Origin: Methylopila sp. Yamaguchi
Lineage (GTDB): Bacteria; Pseudomonadota; Alphaproteobacteria; Rhizobiales; Methylopilaceae
NCBI RefSeq assembly: GCF_002897035.1
Contig: NZ_BAUX01000004.1
Location: 124,001-188,000, forward strand
Direction of reading: 5' to 3'
Length of the DNA: 64,000 nt
Part shown: positions 32,951 through 40,150 of the stretch, piece after piece
Numbering within the stretch: the first letter of the stretch is position 1
Layout: each line of letters begins with the position of its first letter
Notes under the pieces: model-generated
The model's input: only the letters and a program-made list of their open reading frames with translations
Databases searched by the model: none
What the model was told of the DNA's origin: nothing
Translations under genes and position numbers: made by a program

Positions 32951-33591
32951 CGGATTGGACGCCCGAAATCGTCTTCGCCCGCCTCGTCGAGGCCGGCGAC
33001 ATCGAATGGCGCATGCCCGCCGCTCGCCTGGGCCCCAGCGCCTCGCCGGGCTTCTGGCCGGGCTATACCCACACCTACGGCGACATGGTCGAATGGGGCA
33101 CGAAGCGGCTCGCCGAAGAGCGCGAGATGAGGAGCAAGCGCCTGCCGCCGAGCGCCGCCGAGATCACCCGGTGGGAGGAGGTCATCTTCGACTGGCACAA
33201 GAGCCGGATGCCCGAAGGCGACCGCACGCTCCTCCGGGGCTACGTTCAATCGGTCCTCAGGGGACGGTCGTTCTCGAAGTGGTGCGACAAGAGGGGGCTG
33301 AACCGGAGGACGGCATATCGCCGAATTGCGAAAGCACTTGAACGACTTGCTGCTAACCTCTGTAGGAGCAACGTTTTCCTGCGCATGCCCGATCTCGACA
33401 GGGTGTCACAACTTACGCCGGGCCGTGGTATCTCACCGATAGGCTCGGACGAACCGCGTTCCCACGGGGGCTGGCGGTCACCGGGGACGGAGCTCACGGA
33501 CAACCCCGAAGCACGGGACCTCGATTGGGCCCGCGAACAGAATGAGCGCCGCCGCAGGAAGCTCCTGAACGCGGAGCGCGAGGTTGCCTGA
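32947..33591 (+). CDS. DUF6362-like helix-turn-helix phage protein
   Basis: 214 residues from TTG 32947, with AAAGGAGG 6 nt upstream. WTPEIVFARLVEAGDIEWRM...YGDMVEWGTKRLAEE and PPSAAEITRWEEVIFDW follow the DUF6362 pattern of prophage early proteins. RSFSKWCDKRGLNRRTAYRR is a probable DNA-binding HTH. The last about 70 residues are longer and more polar than usual. It is likely a transcription or DNA-metabolism regulator. Overlaps both neighbours. Confidence 0.65.
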   Translation: MTDWTPEIVFARLVEAGDIEWRMPAARLGPSASPGFWPGYTHTYGDMVEWGTKRLAEEREMRSKRLPPSAAEITRWEEVIFDWHKSRMPEGDRTLLRGYVQSVLRGRSFSKWCDKRGLNRRTAYRRIAKALERLAANLCRSNVFLRMPDLDRVSQLTPGRGISPIGSDEPRSHGGWRSPGTELTDNPEARDLDWAREQNERRRRKLLNAEREVA

Positions 33592-34036
33592 CCGCATCAC
33601 GAAGGCAGGGCGTGCAGTGACGCCTCGCGGGGTAGGCAAGGCCTGTCGTGAGATCGGCTACTGCGCGGTCTACATCATCGGCTTCGATGATGCGCCGGAG
33701 CCGGTGAAGATAGGCATCGCGGCCGACGTTGGCGCCAGGTTCGATGCGCTGCAGGTCGGGAACTGGCGCAAGATGAAGCTCCATGCGGTCATCTGGACTG
33801 CTGGGCGGCCTCTCGCGCTTCGCGTCGAGCAGAAGACCCACGACCTGCTGGAGCGCGCAGGCAAGCGTGTGGCTGGGGAATGGTTTTCAGTGCCGCCTGA
33901 GTGGGCGGCGAAGGCGATCGCCACGGCGGCCGCCAGCCTCGACATCCGGACGTTCTCGGATGCCGAAATGAGGAAGCGCGCCGGCCACCGGGTCGCGCGC
34001 AACGAGGCGCGAGACTGGGCCGCTTTCCCCAGGTAG
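33584..34036 (+). CDS. GIY-YIG (T5orf172/Mug113-type) protein
   Basis: 150 residues. AVYIIGFDDAPEPVKIGIA, then RFDALQVGNWRKM, E-x3-H in VEQKTHDLLER and GEWFSVPPEWA are the ordered GIY-YIG motifs of the T5orf172 branch. TTG at 33584 overlaps the upstream stop by 8 nt, with GGAG about 8 nt before; an in-frame GTG at 33617 is the alternative. These small nucleases act on phage or host DNA, or are domesticated. The tRNA gene lies 76 bp downstream. Confidence 0.75.
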   Translation: MPDRITKAGRAVTPRGVGKACREIGYCAVYIIGFDDAPEPVKIGIAADVGARFDALQVGNWRKMKLHAVIWTAGRPLALRVEQKTHDLLERAGKRVAGEWFSVPPEWAAKAIATAAASLDIRTFSDAEMRKRAGHRVARNEARDWAAFPR

Positions 34037-34112
34037 CGCCTCACAAATCGATATGTTGGAGCGTTCTGCGGCGGCGGCCTGAAGGCCTCGCCGGAGCCTC
34101 CGCGATCGGTGG

Positions 34113-34189
34113 TGCAGAGTAGAGCAGCCCGGTAGCTCGTTAGGTTCATACCCTGAAGGTCGCGGGTTCAAATCCCGCCTCTGCTTCCA
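34113..34189 (+). tRNA. Initiator-like tRNA-Met(CAU), element-borne
   Basis: A full cloverleaf: acceptor TGCAGAG (34113-34119) with CTCTGCT (34179-34185), D-arm GAGC/GCTC, anticodon stem TTAGG/CCTGA with loop TTCATAC (CAU at 34147-34149), T-arm GCGGG/CCCGC, encoded CCA (34187-34189). Position 1 (U) and 72 (U) do not pair, and 11-24 is A-U. Both are initiator hallmarks. The D-loop AGCCCGGTA is that of alphaproteobacterial tRNA-fMet. The anticodon stem has two G-C pairs plus A29-U41, and base 73 is U rather than A. The acceptor differs from the usual CGCGGGG form, so it is not simply the host gene. Confidence 0.85.
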
Positions 34190-34198
34190 AATTTCGAT

Positions 34199-34323
34199 CC
34201 CGTGCGAACGGGCGTGACGATGCGAACCCGACATGGAAAGGGCTGCGGCCCGACATCGGGTAGCGGAGCGCCCTTGTAGGCTCGGTCTCCGGGCGGACGG
34301 AGACAGGCAGTCGGGGCCGCAGC
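34199..34323 (+). ncRNA. Structured RNA candidate downstream of the tRNA
   Basis: Three nested or adjacent helices: CCCGT-GCGA-ACGGG (34199-34212, GNRA loop), a long closing stem GCTGCGGCCCGAC (34242-34254) with GTCGGGGCCGCAGC (34310-34323, one bulge), and inside it GTCTCCG (34285-34291) with CGGAGAC (34298-34304). The region has no open frame. It is too elaborate for a terminator and has no T-run. Strand is unproven. Confidence 0.4.
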
Positions 34324-34368
34324 GCCGGCTGCCACTATCAACCGCTCAGGGCTATTTCGAGCGGCAGC

Positions 34369-34713
34369 TTAGGCCCCCTTCGACTTCTTAAGGCCGGCCG
34401 CGATGTTGGCGCGCAGTTTGGCGCCGCGCGACGGAGAGTTCGGGGATGGAGGGGGTTCGCCGACGCCCCGCAGCATGTTGCAGAAGTCCATCGCCGCCGC
34501 GCGGATGCTGGGCGGGGCGATCATCGGATCGCCGCGCTCCACAGCAAGGTCCAGAGCGACGCGCTCGATCGCGACGCGGTGAAGGTCGCGGAACTCGCTG
34601 ACGCCGTTCTCGATGTCCTGGTAGGCACGGAGGCTGAGCCCGACGAGGCTCGCCATCCCCAATTGCGTGAGGTTGGCCCGGTCGCGCAGTGCGCGGAGGT
34701 CGTCGGCGGTCAT
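34369..34713 (-). CDS. XRE-family transcription regulator
   Basis: 114 residues. LRALRDRANLTQLGMASLVGLSLRAYQDIENG (about 6-37) is an HTH_3 domain; the rest is helical with a basic tail. ATG 34713 has GGAG 8 nt upstream. It is transcribed leftward from the strong promoter at 34897-34925 through a leader peptide, away from the late genes. It is a candidate prophage repressor or Cro analogue. No toxin partner is visible next to it. Confidence 0.8.
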   Translation of the reverse strand: MTADDLRALRDRANLTQLGMASLVGLSLRAYQDIENGVSEFRDLHRVAIERVALDLAVERGDPMIAPPSIRAAAMDFCNMLRGVGEPPPSPNSPSRGAKLRANIAAGLKKSKGA

Positions 34714-34788
34714 TGAAGCGGCTCCAGTTCGGAGTTATCTTCCTGAGCGACCCGGAGAGTGCGCTAACACCCCCCGGGCCTTCGGTGG

Positions 34789-34851
34789 TTAGAACCAGAA
34801 GATCAGGGTGATCTTCAGTTCCTTCCACCTAAGTTCGAAGATGAACGGCAT
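34789..34851 (-). CDS. 20-residue hydrophobic leader peptide
   Basis: ATG 34851 with GAGGAG 6 nt upstream, 21 codons including TAA, starts MPFIFELRW and ends TLIFWF. It is the first frame of the leftward transcript, and a bulged TAAC-CACC/GGTGTTA hairpin lies between its stop and the XRE start. Either a leader controlling the regulator or a tiny membrane-active peptide. Confidence 0.5.
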   Translation of the reverse strand: MPFIFELRWKELKITLIFWF

Positions 34852-34855
34852 CTTC
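34798..34855. repeat. Two 19-bp dyads GAAGAT-N7-ATCTTC
   Basis: 34798-34816 (GAAGATCAGGGTGATCTTC) and 34837-34855 (GAAGATGAACGGCATCTTC) share both half-sites and are 39 bp apart. They lie inside the leader peptide frame, so they may be operators for the XRE protein, or hairpins in its mRNA. Confidence 0.6.
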
Positions 34856-34896
34856 GGCTCCTCAGGTGACGTCAGGCGTGATTGCCTGACCCGTTC

Positions 34897-34925
34897 TTTA
34901 TACGCAGAAACCGCGTTTAGGTCAA
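34897..34925 (-). promoter_or_regulatory. Sigma-70 promoter for leader peptide and XRE gene
   Basis: On the minus strand TTGACC (34925-34920), 17-nt spacer, TATAAA (34902-34897). Near-consensus in a GC-rich genome. Transcription should begin about 34890, giving a leader of about 40 nt before the peptide. Confidence 0.8.
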
Positions 34926-34943
34926 CACCTAGGCGCGGTTTTT
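34908..34943 (+). terminator. Dyad with T-tract overlapping the -35 box
   Basis: AAACCGCG...AGGT-CAAC-ACCT...CGCGGTTTTT. Read rightward it is a terminator-like hairpin. Its centre AGGTCAACACCT also covers the -35 of the leftward promoter, so it may instead be an operator. Confidence 0.55.
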
Positions 34944-34996
34944 GCGTTTCACTTCGGGCCCTGAACGCAGCTTTTTCACATCTGAGGCGCGCGCGC

Positions 34997-35173
34997 ATGG
35001 GCATGGTCGAGCTGATCGTGGCCCTGTGCCTTCAGGCCGAGCCCGGCGCCTGCCGCATTACCCGCACCCGCGGCATGGGCTCGCTCACCACCTGCGCCGC
35101 CATGGACGCAGACGGCGGGGAGCGGCCGCGCGGCTGGTACGTGGCGCGCTGGACGTGCCGGTGGCGGGGCTAG
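34997..35173 (+). CDS. Small Cys-containing protein of prophage type
   Basis: 58 residues from ATG 34997 (second ATG two codons later). It starts MGMVELIVALCLQAEPGACR, with a short hydrophobic N-terminus, four Cys and a Trp/Arg-rich end. The pattern resembles small rhizobial secreted or prophage proteins, but I do not know a function. Its stop overlaps the convergent gene at 35170 by 4 nt. Confidence 0.5.
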   Translation: MGMVELIVALCLQAEPGACRITRTRGMGSLTTCAAMDADGGERPRGWYVARWTCRWRG

Positions 35174-35553
35174 AAGTCCGCCGCCTTGAAGGAAGCTTCC
35201 GTGCTCGAACCATCCGAGAACTTCTCGGAGATGGTCAGGCTCCGCCGGTCCTGTGAGAGACGATAGGTCAGCGTCTCGTCGTCGGGGTGGGTTCTCCACC
35301 GCCCCTTGTCGGACGCCCAGATGACTTGGTTCCCCTCAAGGCGGCACCGGTAGGACCAAAGGGTGCCATCGTCCCGGACGTAGCTCAGGTAGTAGATGCC
35401 GCTCTCCTGAGTGTCTGTCCGGATAATCCGGGGGTCGCGACCCATCACCTTCGCGATCGTCGCCTTACAGATCTCCGGCACGCCGATGTCCTTGGCGAAG
35501 GCCGATGAGCCGCTCAAGACGGCGAGCAGAACGGAAAGGGCGACTCGGCGCAC
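35170..35553 (-). CDS. Secreted hypothetical protein
   Basis: 127 residues. GTG 35553 lies 9 nt after AGGAG, while the in-frame ATG at 35562 abuts it, so GTG is chosen. A signal peptide RRVALSVLLAVLSGSSAFA precedes a compact beta-rich domain with two Cys (PEICKATI, YRCRLEG) likely to form a disulfide. Opposite in strand to the late genes, so an independently expressed accessory gene. Confidence 0.6.
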   Translation of the reverse strand: MRRVALSVLLAVLSGSSAFAKDIGVPEICKATIAKVMGRDPRIIRTDTQESGIYYLSYVRDDGTLWSYRCRLEGNQVIWASDKGRWRTHPDDETLTYRLSQDRRSLTISEKFSDGSSTEASFKAADF

Positions 35554-35645
35554 GGGAGACATCTCCTGCTCAATGGGGCGACGGAGAGCGTGAACTGAGG
35601 CGGCTCAACTGTCGAGCCTAGTGGCTTTGCAGACGGAGGTGTGCG

Positions 35646-35975
35646 GTGGCGCTGAAGACGATCGCGCCCCGCCTCCGCACCATCGACACCCGCACCTGCA
35701 AGCCGCCGCCAAAGCGCGCTGACGCCGAGCTTCTGACGCCTGAGCACCGAGCCTGGGCTCAGGAGGTGAAGCGCCGCGCAGGCTACCGCTGCGAGTGGGT
35801 GGAGAACGGCGTGCGCTGCGACCGGGCCTCACCGGCTCACCGGCTCTTCGCCGACCACATAGACGAGCGCCGGGATGGCGGAGCCGCCCTCGACCCGAAG
35901 AACGGGCGCTGCCTCTGCGGGTCGCACCATGGGCTGAAGACGGCGAGCGAGAGGGCGAAGAGGATGACGTCGTGA
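35646..35975 (+). CDS. Phage HNH endonuclease
   Basis: 109 residues from GTG 35646. CEWVENGVRCDRASPAHRLF, ADHIDERRDGG, DPKNGRCLCGSHHGLKT give the HNH order: first Cys pair, DH, N, then CxxxHH. HNH proteins next to terminase genes are required for cos cleavage and DNA packaging in several HK97-like phages; here it lies 0.7 kb before TerS with the candidate cos region between. Overlaps the next gene by GTGA. Confidence 0.85.
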   Translation: MALKTIAPRLRTIDTRTCKPPPKRADAELLTPEHRAWAQEVKRRAGYRCEWVENGVRCDRASPAHRLFADHIDERRDGGAALDPKNGRCLCGSHHGLKTASERAKRMTS

Positions 35976-36310
35976 CCAAGAACGAACTCATCGGTCTGGC
36001 GGAGCGGGAAGCTGATCGCCTCACGGACGAGAACGACCATGGCGCATCGACCATCATGCGGGAGCTGATCGCCCGGCTGCGCACCACCGACGAGCTCGTG
36101 CTCGCTCAGGTCCAGCGCCTCCGCTTGGAGGAGGGCGACACGGTTGTCCTGACGGTGCCGCATGAAATGACCAGTGAGGAGTTCGGGGCGATCGGCCGGA
36201 CCCTCGAAGCATCCCCGCTTCGGCTTCAGGAGCGCAACATCGCCGTGATCATGTTGGACCGGGGCGCGAAGCTGGACGTGGTGCTGAACACTGAGCGAGC
36301 CACGTCGTGA
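35972..36310 (+). CDS. Phage hypothetical protein
   Basis: 112 residues from GTG 35972 (GTGA overlap with the HNH stop). N-terminal helix MTKNELIGLAEREADRLTDE and a C-terminal alpha/beta part (DTVVLTVPHEMTSEEFGAIG, IAVIMLDRGAKLDVVL) are seen; no family recognised. Coupled to both neighbours. Confidence 0.6.
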   Translation: MTKNELIGLAEREADRLTDENDHGASTIMRELIARLRTTDELVLAQVQRLRLEEGDTVVLTVPHEMTSEEFGAIGRTLEASPLRLQERNIAVIMLDRGAKLDVVLNTERATS

Positions 36311-36537
36311 CCAAGGGCACCGGCTACATCGACATGACGCCCGAGGTGTTGCCCCACGTCCTCGCCTTGCTGCCCCGCACCTACGAGGTGGTCGGCTCCG
36401 ACAAGGCGGCAGACAAGGGCTTCATCCGCCTCATCCTCGCGTCGGATCAGATCGAAGGGGACGGGCGCCAGCTGACCATGCAGGTCACCGACGACCACGG
36501 CGTCCGCACCGCGAAGGTCCAGCGCCTCGGCTCGTGA
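36307..36537 (+). CDS. Phage hypothetical protein
   Basis: 76 residues from GTG 36307, again a GTGA overlap. YIDMTPEVLPHVLALLPRTY and a beta-hairpin-like C-terminus. No family recognised. It is the last gene before the candidate cos region. Confidence 0.55.
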   Translation: MTKGTGYIDMTPEVLPHVLALLPRTYEVVGSDKAADKGFIRLILASDQIEGDGRQLTMQVTDDHGVRTAKVQRLGS

Positions 36538-36703
36538 TGCCCGCCACCGGCCGCCTCTGAGCCTCGTAAGGGGTAGGGGGGTCAAAAGTTCGGGGCCTAG
36601 GGGCCGCGCACCGCATCGGGTCGCATTCGCACAATTTTTCTGGCCGCCTCCGAAAAACGGGGCGGTTTCCTGAACCTGCTGGAAAATCGGAGTTCGTCAG
36701 CTC
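36538..36703 (+). other. Candidate cos/packaging initiation region
   Basis: 166 bp without a gene between the HNH module and TerS. A run GGGGTAGGGGGGTC is followed by AAAAGTTCGGGG and the dyad GGGGCCTAGGGGCC, then AATTTTT. G-rich runs upstream of TerS next to an HNH gene are typical of cos phages. The nick site itself cannot be placed. Confidence 0.4.
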
Positions 36704-37159
36704 ATGGCTGCACGTCGAGGGAGGCCCGCGTTCAAGCCGACTTTGGCGCTTCGGCGCACGGTCGAGCAGTTGGTTTCGGTCGGCGAGAGCCACGAATCCG
36801 TCGCCAGAGCGGTCGGATGCAGCCGCGAGACGCTCGAGAAGCACTTCGTGGACGAGCTCGCCACGGGCGCATCGCGCAAGCGGCGGGAGGTCGTGGACCT
36901 CCTCTACAAGTCGGCGCGCGCCGGGAACGTCTCGGCGATCAAGAAGCTCGAGGAGATGACTGGAGCCGCCAGCGCGGCGGAGGGGGTGCGTTCGCGAGGC
37001 TGGGGCGGCGACGCCAGCGGACCCGCGGTCACCGAACCGGCGGCCGAGGCCCGCCCTGAGAAGCTGGGCAAGAAGGAGGAGCAGCAGCGCGCTGCTGAGC
37101 AGGTCGGCGGCAAGTACGCGGTGCCGTCCGCTCCGAAACTTGTGGTCGTCAACGAGTGA
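36704..37159 (+). CDS. Terminase small subunit
   Basis: 151 residues. GRPAFKPTLALRRTVEQLVS and SVARAVGCSRETLEKHFVDE form an N-terminal HTH that binds the packaging site. The middle helix (REVVDLLYKSARAGNVSAIK) resembles TerS oligomerisation segments, and the C-terminus is disordered and charged. ATG 36704. Its stop overlaps the TerL start (GTGA). Confidence 0.8.
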   Translation: MAARRGRPAFKPTLALRRTVEQLVSVGESHESVARAVGCSRETLEKHFVDELATGASRKRREVVDLLYKSARAGNVSAIKKLEEMTGAASAAEGVRSRGWGGDASGPAVTEPAAEARPEKLGKKEEQQRAAEQVGGKYAVPSAPKLVVVNE

Positions 37160-38868
37160 CGGTTCCGGTCTGGTCGACCGCCTGCGTCGACTGGGCCGAG
37201 CGGATCGTCTCGCGCCGGTCGCTCATCCCATTTGGGCCGCTCTTCCCCGATGAGGCGGAGGCGGCGCTCGCAGTCTTCAAGTCGCTGCGGGTCGTCGACC
37301 TGCCTGGGCAGCCGACCTTCGGGGAGGCTTGCGAGGAATGGGTCTTCGACTTTGTCCGCGCAATCTTCGGCGCCTACGACGCGGAGAGCGCCGAGCGCCT
37401 GATCAGCGAGTTCTTCCTGCTCATCAGCAAGAAGAACGGCAAATCGACGATCGCCGCGGGCATCATGCTCACGGCGCTGATCCGGAACTGGCGGCATTCC
37501 GCCGAACTGCTGATCCTGGCGCCGACGATCGAGATCGCGAAGAACAGCTATGAGCCGGCGGCCGCGATGGTCCGGGCCGACGACGAGCTGAAGACGCTCC
37601 TCCACGTCCAGGACAACTTCCGGCAGATCACCCACCGCATCACGCGGGCGGTGCTGAAGGTGGTGGCGGCGGACACCGACACTGTCGGCGGCAAGAAGGC
37701 CGCCTTCGTGCTGATCGACGAGCTCTGGATCTTCGGCAAGCGCGTGCACGCGAGCGCGATGCTGCAGGAGGCGACGGGCGGCCTAGCCTCCCGGCCCGAA
37801 GGCTTCATCATCTACCTGTCGACGCAGTCGGACGATCCGCCGGCAGGGGTCTTCAAGGAGCGGCTGGACTATTTCCGCGATGTCCGCGACGGCACGGTCG
37901 AGGACGCCAAGAGCCTGCCGGTGCTCTACGAGTTCCCGGAGGAGATGGTCGCTCAGAAGGCCTATCTCGATCCGGCGTGGTGGTTCGTCACCAATCCGAA
38001 CCTCGGCCGGTCAGTCCGCAAGAGCTTCCTCGAGGACGAGCTTCGCAAGGCGCGGCGCGGCGCGGGAAATGCGCTGCAGACGTTCCTCGCGAAGCACCTG
38101 AACATCCAGATCGGCTCGAACCTGCGGGCCAACCGATGGCCAGGCGCCGAGTTCTGGGATCGCCGCGCCGACGACCTGACATTCGAAACGCTGCTGGACC
38201 ACTGCGACGTCATCACCATCGGCCTCGACGGCGGCGGCCTGGACGACCTCTTCGGCTTCTGCGCGCTGGGGCGGGAACGCCTGCAGGGAGAGGAAACCGA
38301 CCCGCTAAAGCAGCGGTGGCTCGCGTGGTCGCACGCATGGTGCCACCGCAGCGTGCTGCAGCGCCGGCAGTCGATCGCAAGTCGGCTTCTCGACTTCGAG
38401 AAGGCCGGCGAGCTCACGATCGTTGACGACGAGCTCGACGACATCGAGCAGATCGTCAGCCTGATCGAGCGCGTGAAAGACGCGGGGCTGATCGCGAACG
38501 TCGGCGTCGACCCGGCCGGGCTGGGCGACATGATCTCCGCGCTCGGCACGATCGGCGTGACCCAGGAGAACGAGCTGCTGCAGGGCATCCCGCAAGGGTA
38601 TGGCCTCATGAACGCGATCAAGACCGCGGAGCGGAAGCTGGTCCGAGGGACGCTCGTGCATGCGGGCTCCGGCCTCATGCGATGGGCCGTCGGCAACCTG
38701 AAGATCGAGCCGACGGCCACCGCCATCCGCGCGACGAAGCAGAACGCAGGCGACGATAAGATCGACCCGGTCATGGCGCTCTTCGACGCCATCGTGCCGA
38801 TGTCGCTGAACCCCCAGCCGGCCAAGACGCGGTCCGTCTACGAGAGGCGCGGCCTCAGGATGTTGTGA
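37156..38868 (+). CDS. Terminase large subunit
   Basis: 570 residues, HK97-type TerL. Walker A KKNGKST (about 92-98), Walker B FVLIDELW (about 185-192), coupling motif LSTQSDDP, then the RNase-H-like nuclease with IGLDGGGLDD (about 355-364) and GVDPAGLGDM (about 453-462) supplying metal-binding acids. It packages DNA into the prohead and cuts it. GTG start overlaps the TerS stop. Full length, no sign of decay. Confidence 0.95.
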   Translation: MTVPVWSTACVDWAERIVSRRSLIPFGPLFPDEAEAALAVFKSLRVVDLPGQPTFGEACEEWVFDFVRAIFGAYDAESAERLISEFFLLISKKNGKSTIAAGIMLTALIRNWRHSAELLILAPTIEIAKNSYEPAAAMVRADDELKTLLHVQDNFRQITHRITRAVLKVVAADTDTVGGKKAAFVLIDELWIFGKRVHASAMLQEATGGLASRPEGFIIYLSTQSDDPPAGVFKERLDYFRDVRDGTVEDAKSLPVLYEFPEEMVAQKAYLDPAWWFVTNPNLGRSVRKSFLEDELRKARRGAGNALQTFLAKHLNIQIGSNLRANRWPGAEFWDRRADDLTFETLLDHCDVITIGLDGGGLDDLFGFCALGRERLQGEETDPLKQRWLAWSHAWCHRSVLQRRQSIASRLLDFEKAGELTIVDDELDDIEQIVSLIERVKDAGLIANVGVDPAGLGDMISALGTIGVTQENELLQGIPQGYGLMNAIKTAERKLVRGTLVHAGSGLMRWAVGNLKIEPTATAIRATKQNAGDDKIDPVMALFDAIVPMSLNPQPAKTRSVYERRGLRML

Positions 38869-38881
38869 GGACGAGCCGAGC

Positions 38882-40141
38882 ATGGGGATCATGGACCTCT
38901 TCCGCGGGCGGGCCGCCGCGAAGCCCGCAGAGGAGGGCCGCCGCGCCGGGCCCCGCGCGGACGTTGGGCAGTTCATCTCGCTCGACGACGAGCGGCTCCG
39001 GGAGTTCCTCTGCCTCGGCACGATGACGCCGTCGGGCGTGAGCGTGACGACCGAGAAGGCGATGAAGGTGCCGGCGGTGCACCGGTCGGTGAGCCTGATC
39101 TCGCAGACCGTCGGCATGCTGCCGCTGCACCTGATCGACAACGGCACGAAGGAGAAGGCGAAGGACCACCCGCTTTTCCCGTTGCTGCACCGCGAGCCGA
39201 ACAACTTCCAGTCGGCGTTCGACTTCCGGACGCTGCTGCAGCACTGGGCGCTGACGGAGGGCGACGGTTACGCCCTGGTGGTGCGGCGCCCCAACGATCC
39301 GCGGACGATCCTGCGGATGATCCCGCTGAACCCGGCGCACGTGAAGCCGAAGCAGAACGACGATTGGTCGGTCGGCTACCGCTACACGCCGAGTGACCGC
39401 GGCGCCCGGGACTTCGATGCGAGCGAGATCCTGCACATCCGCGGGATGACCCGAGACGGTATCCGCGGCATCTCGCTGGTGAAGCAGGCGGCCGACGCGA
39501 TCGCGCTTGCGATCTCTGCTGACCTTGCGATCGGGCGGCTGTTTAAGAACGGCACGTTCTCGAACATCTACCTCTCGGCTCCCGAGACGATGAGCGACGA
39601 GGCGTTTGAGCGTCTCCGCAACGATTTCGACACCTGGTACAGCGGAGCCGACAACGCGGGTCGGACGCCCCTGTTCGAGGATGGGGTCGAGCCGAAGTCG
39701 ATCGGGGCGAACGCCAAGGATTCGCAGTCGAACGAGACGCGGGCTCGTCAGGTCGAGGAGATCGCCCGCATCTTCGGTGTGCCGCGGCCGCTGCTGATGA
39801 TCGACGAGACGAGCTGGGGCTCTGGCATCGACGTCCTGGGCCAGTTCTTCGTCCGCTACGGGCTGAACCCGTGGTTCGAGGCCTGGCAGCAGGCGATCAG
39901 CCGCACGCTGCTCGTCGGCGACGACAAGGAGCAGTTCGCAGCGAAGTTCAACCCGGGCGCACTCCTGCGCGGCTCGATGCAGCAGCAGGGCGAGTTCTTC
40001 GCGAAGGCGCTCGGCGCCGGCGGGCATCAGCCCTGGATGCACTGGGACGAGGTCCGAGACGCCCTCGACCTCCCGGTCCGGGAGAAGCCGCAGAACACGA
40101 TGATGGGCCACAACGGCGGGCCCGCCCTCAACGACAACTAG
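38882..40141 (+). CDS. HK97-family portal protein
   Basis: 419 residues. SVSLISQTVGMLPLHLID, DHPLFPLLHREPN, LEGDGYALVVRR-like segment (TEGDGYALVVRRP), MIPLNPAHVKP, EILHIRGMTRDGIRGIS and VEEIARIFGVPRPLL follow the HK97 gp3 order. It forms the dodecameric vertex channel. ATG 38882 is 13 nt after TerL, and the protease gene follows by 9 nt. Confidence 0.95.
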   Translation: MGIMDLFRGRAAAKPAEEGRRAGPRADVGQFISLDDERLREFLCLGTMTPSGVSVTTEKAMKVPAVHRSVSLISQTVGMLPLHLIDNGTKEKAKDHPLFPLLHREPNNFQSAFDFRTLLQHWALTEGDGYALVVRRPNDPRTILRMIPLNPAHVKPKQNDDWSVGYRYTPSDRGARDFDASEILHIRGMTRDGIRGISLVKQAADAIALAISADLAIGRLFKNGTFSNIYLSAPETMSDEAFERLRNDFDTWYSGADNAGRTPLFEDGVEPKSIGANAKDSQSNETRARQVEEIARIFGVPRPLLMIDETSWGSGIDVLGQFFVRYGLNPWFEAWQQAISRTLLVGDDKEQFAAKFNPGALLRGSMQQQGEFFAKALGAGGHQPWMHWDEVRDALDLPVREKPQNTMMGHNGGPALNDN

Positions 40142-40150
40142 GAGGCCGGC

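Noticed and set aside
34242-34323. Signal recognition particle (4.5S) RNA
   Set aside because: The conserved GGUCCGGAAGGAAGCAGC-type loop is absent.
34852-35004. Longer version of the leader peptide (71 aa)
   Set aside because: The upstream part crosses the promoter and has no ribosome site; the 20-aa form has an ideal one.
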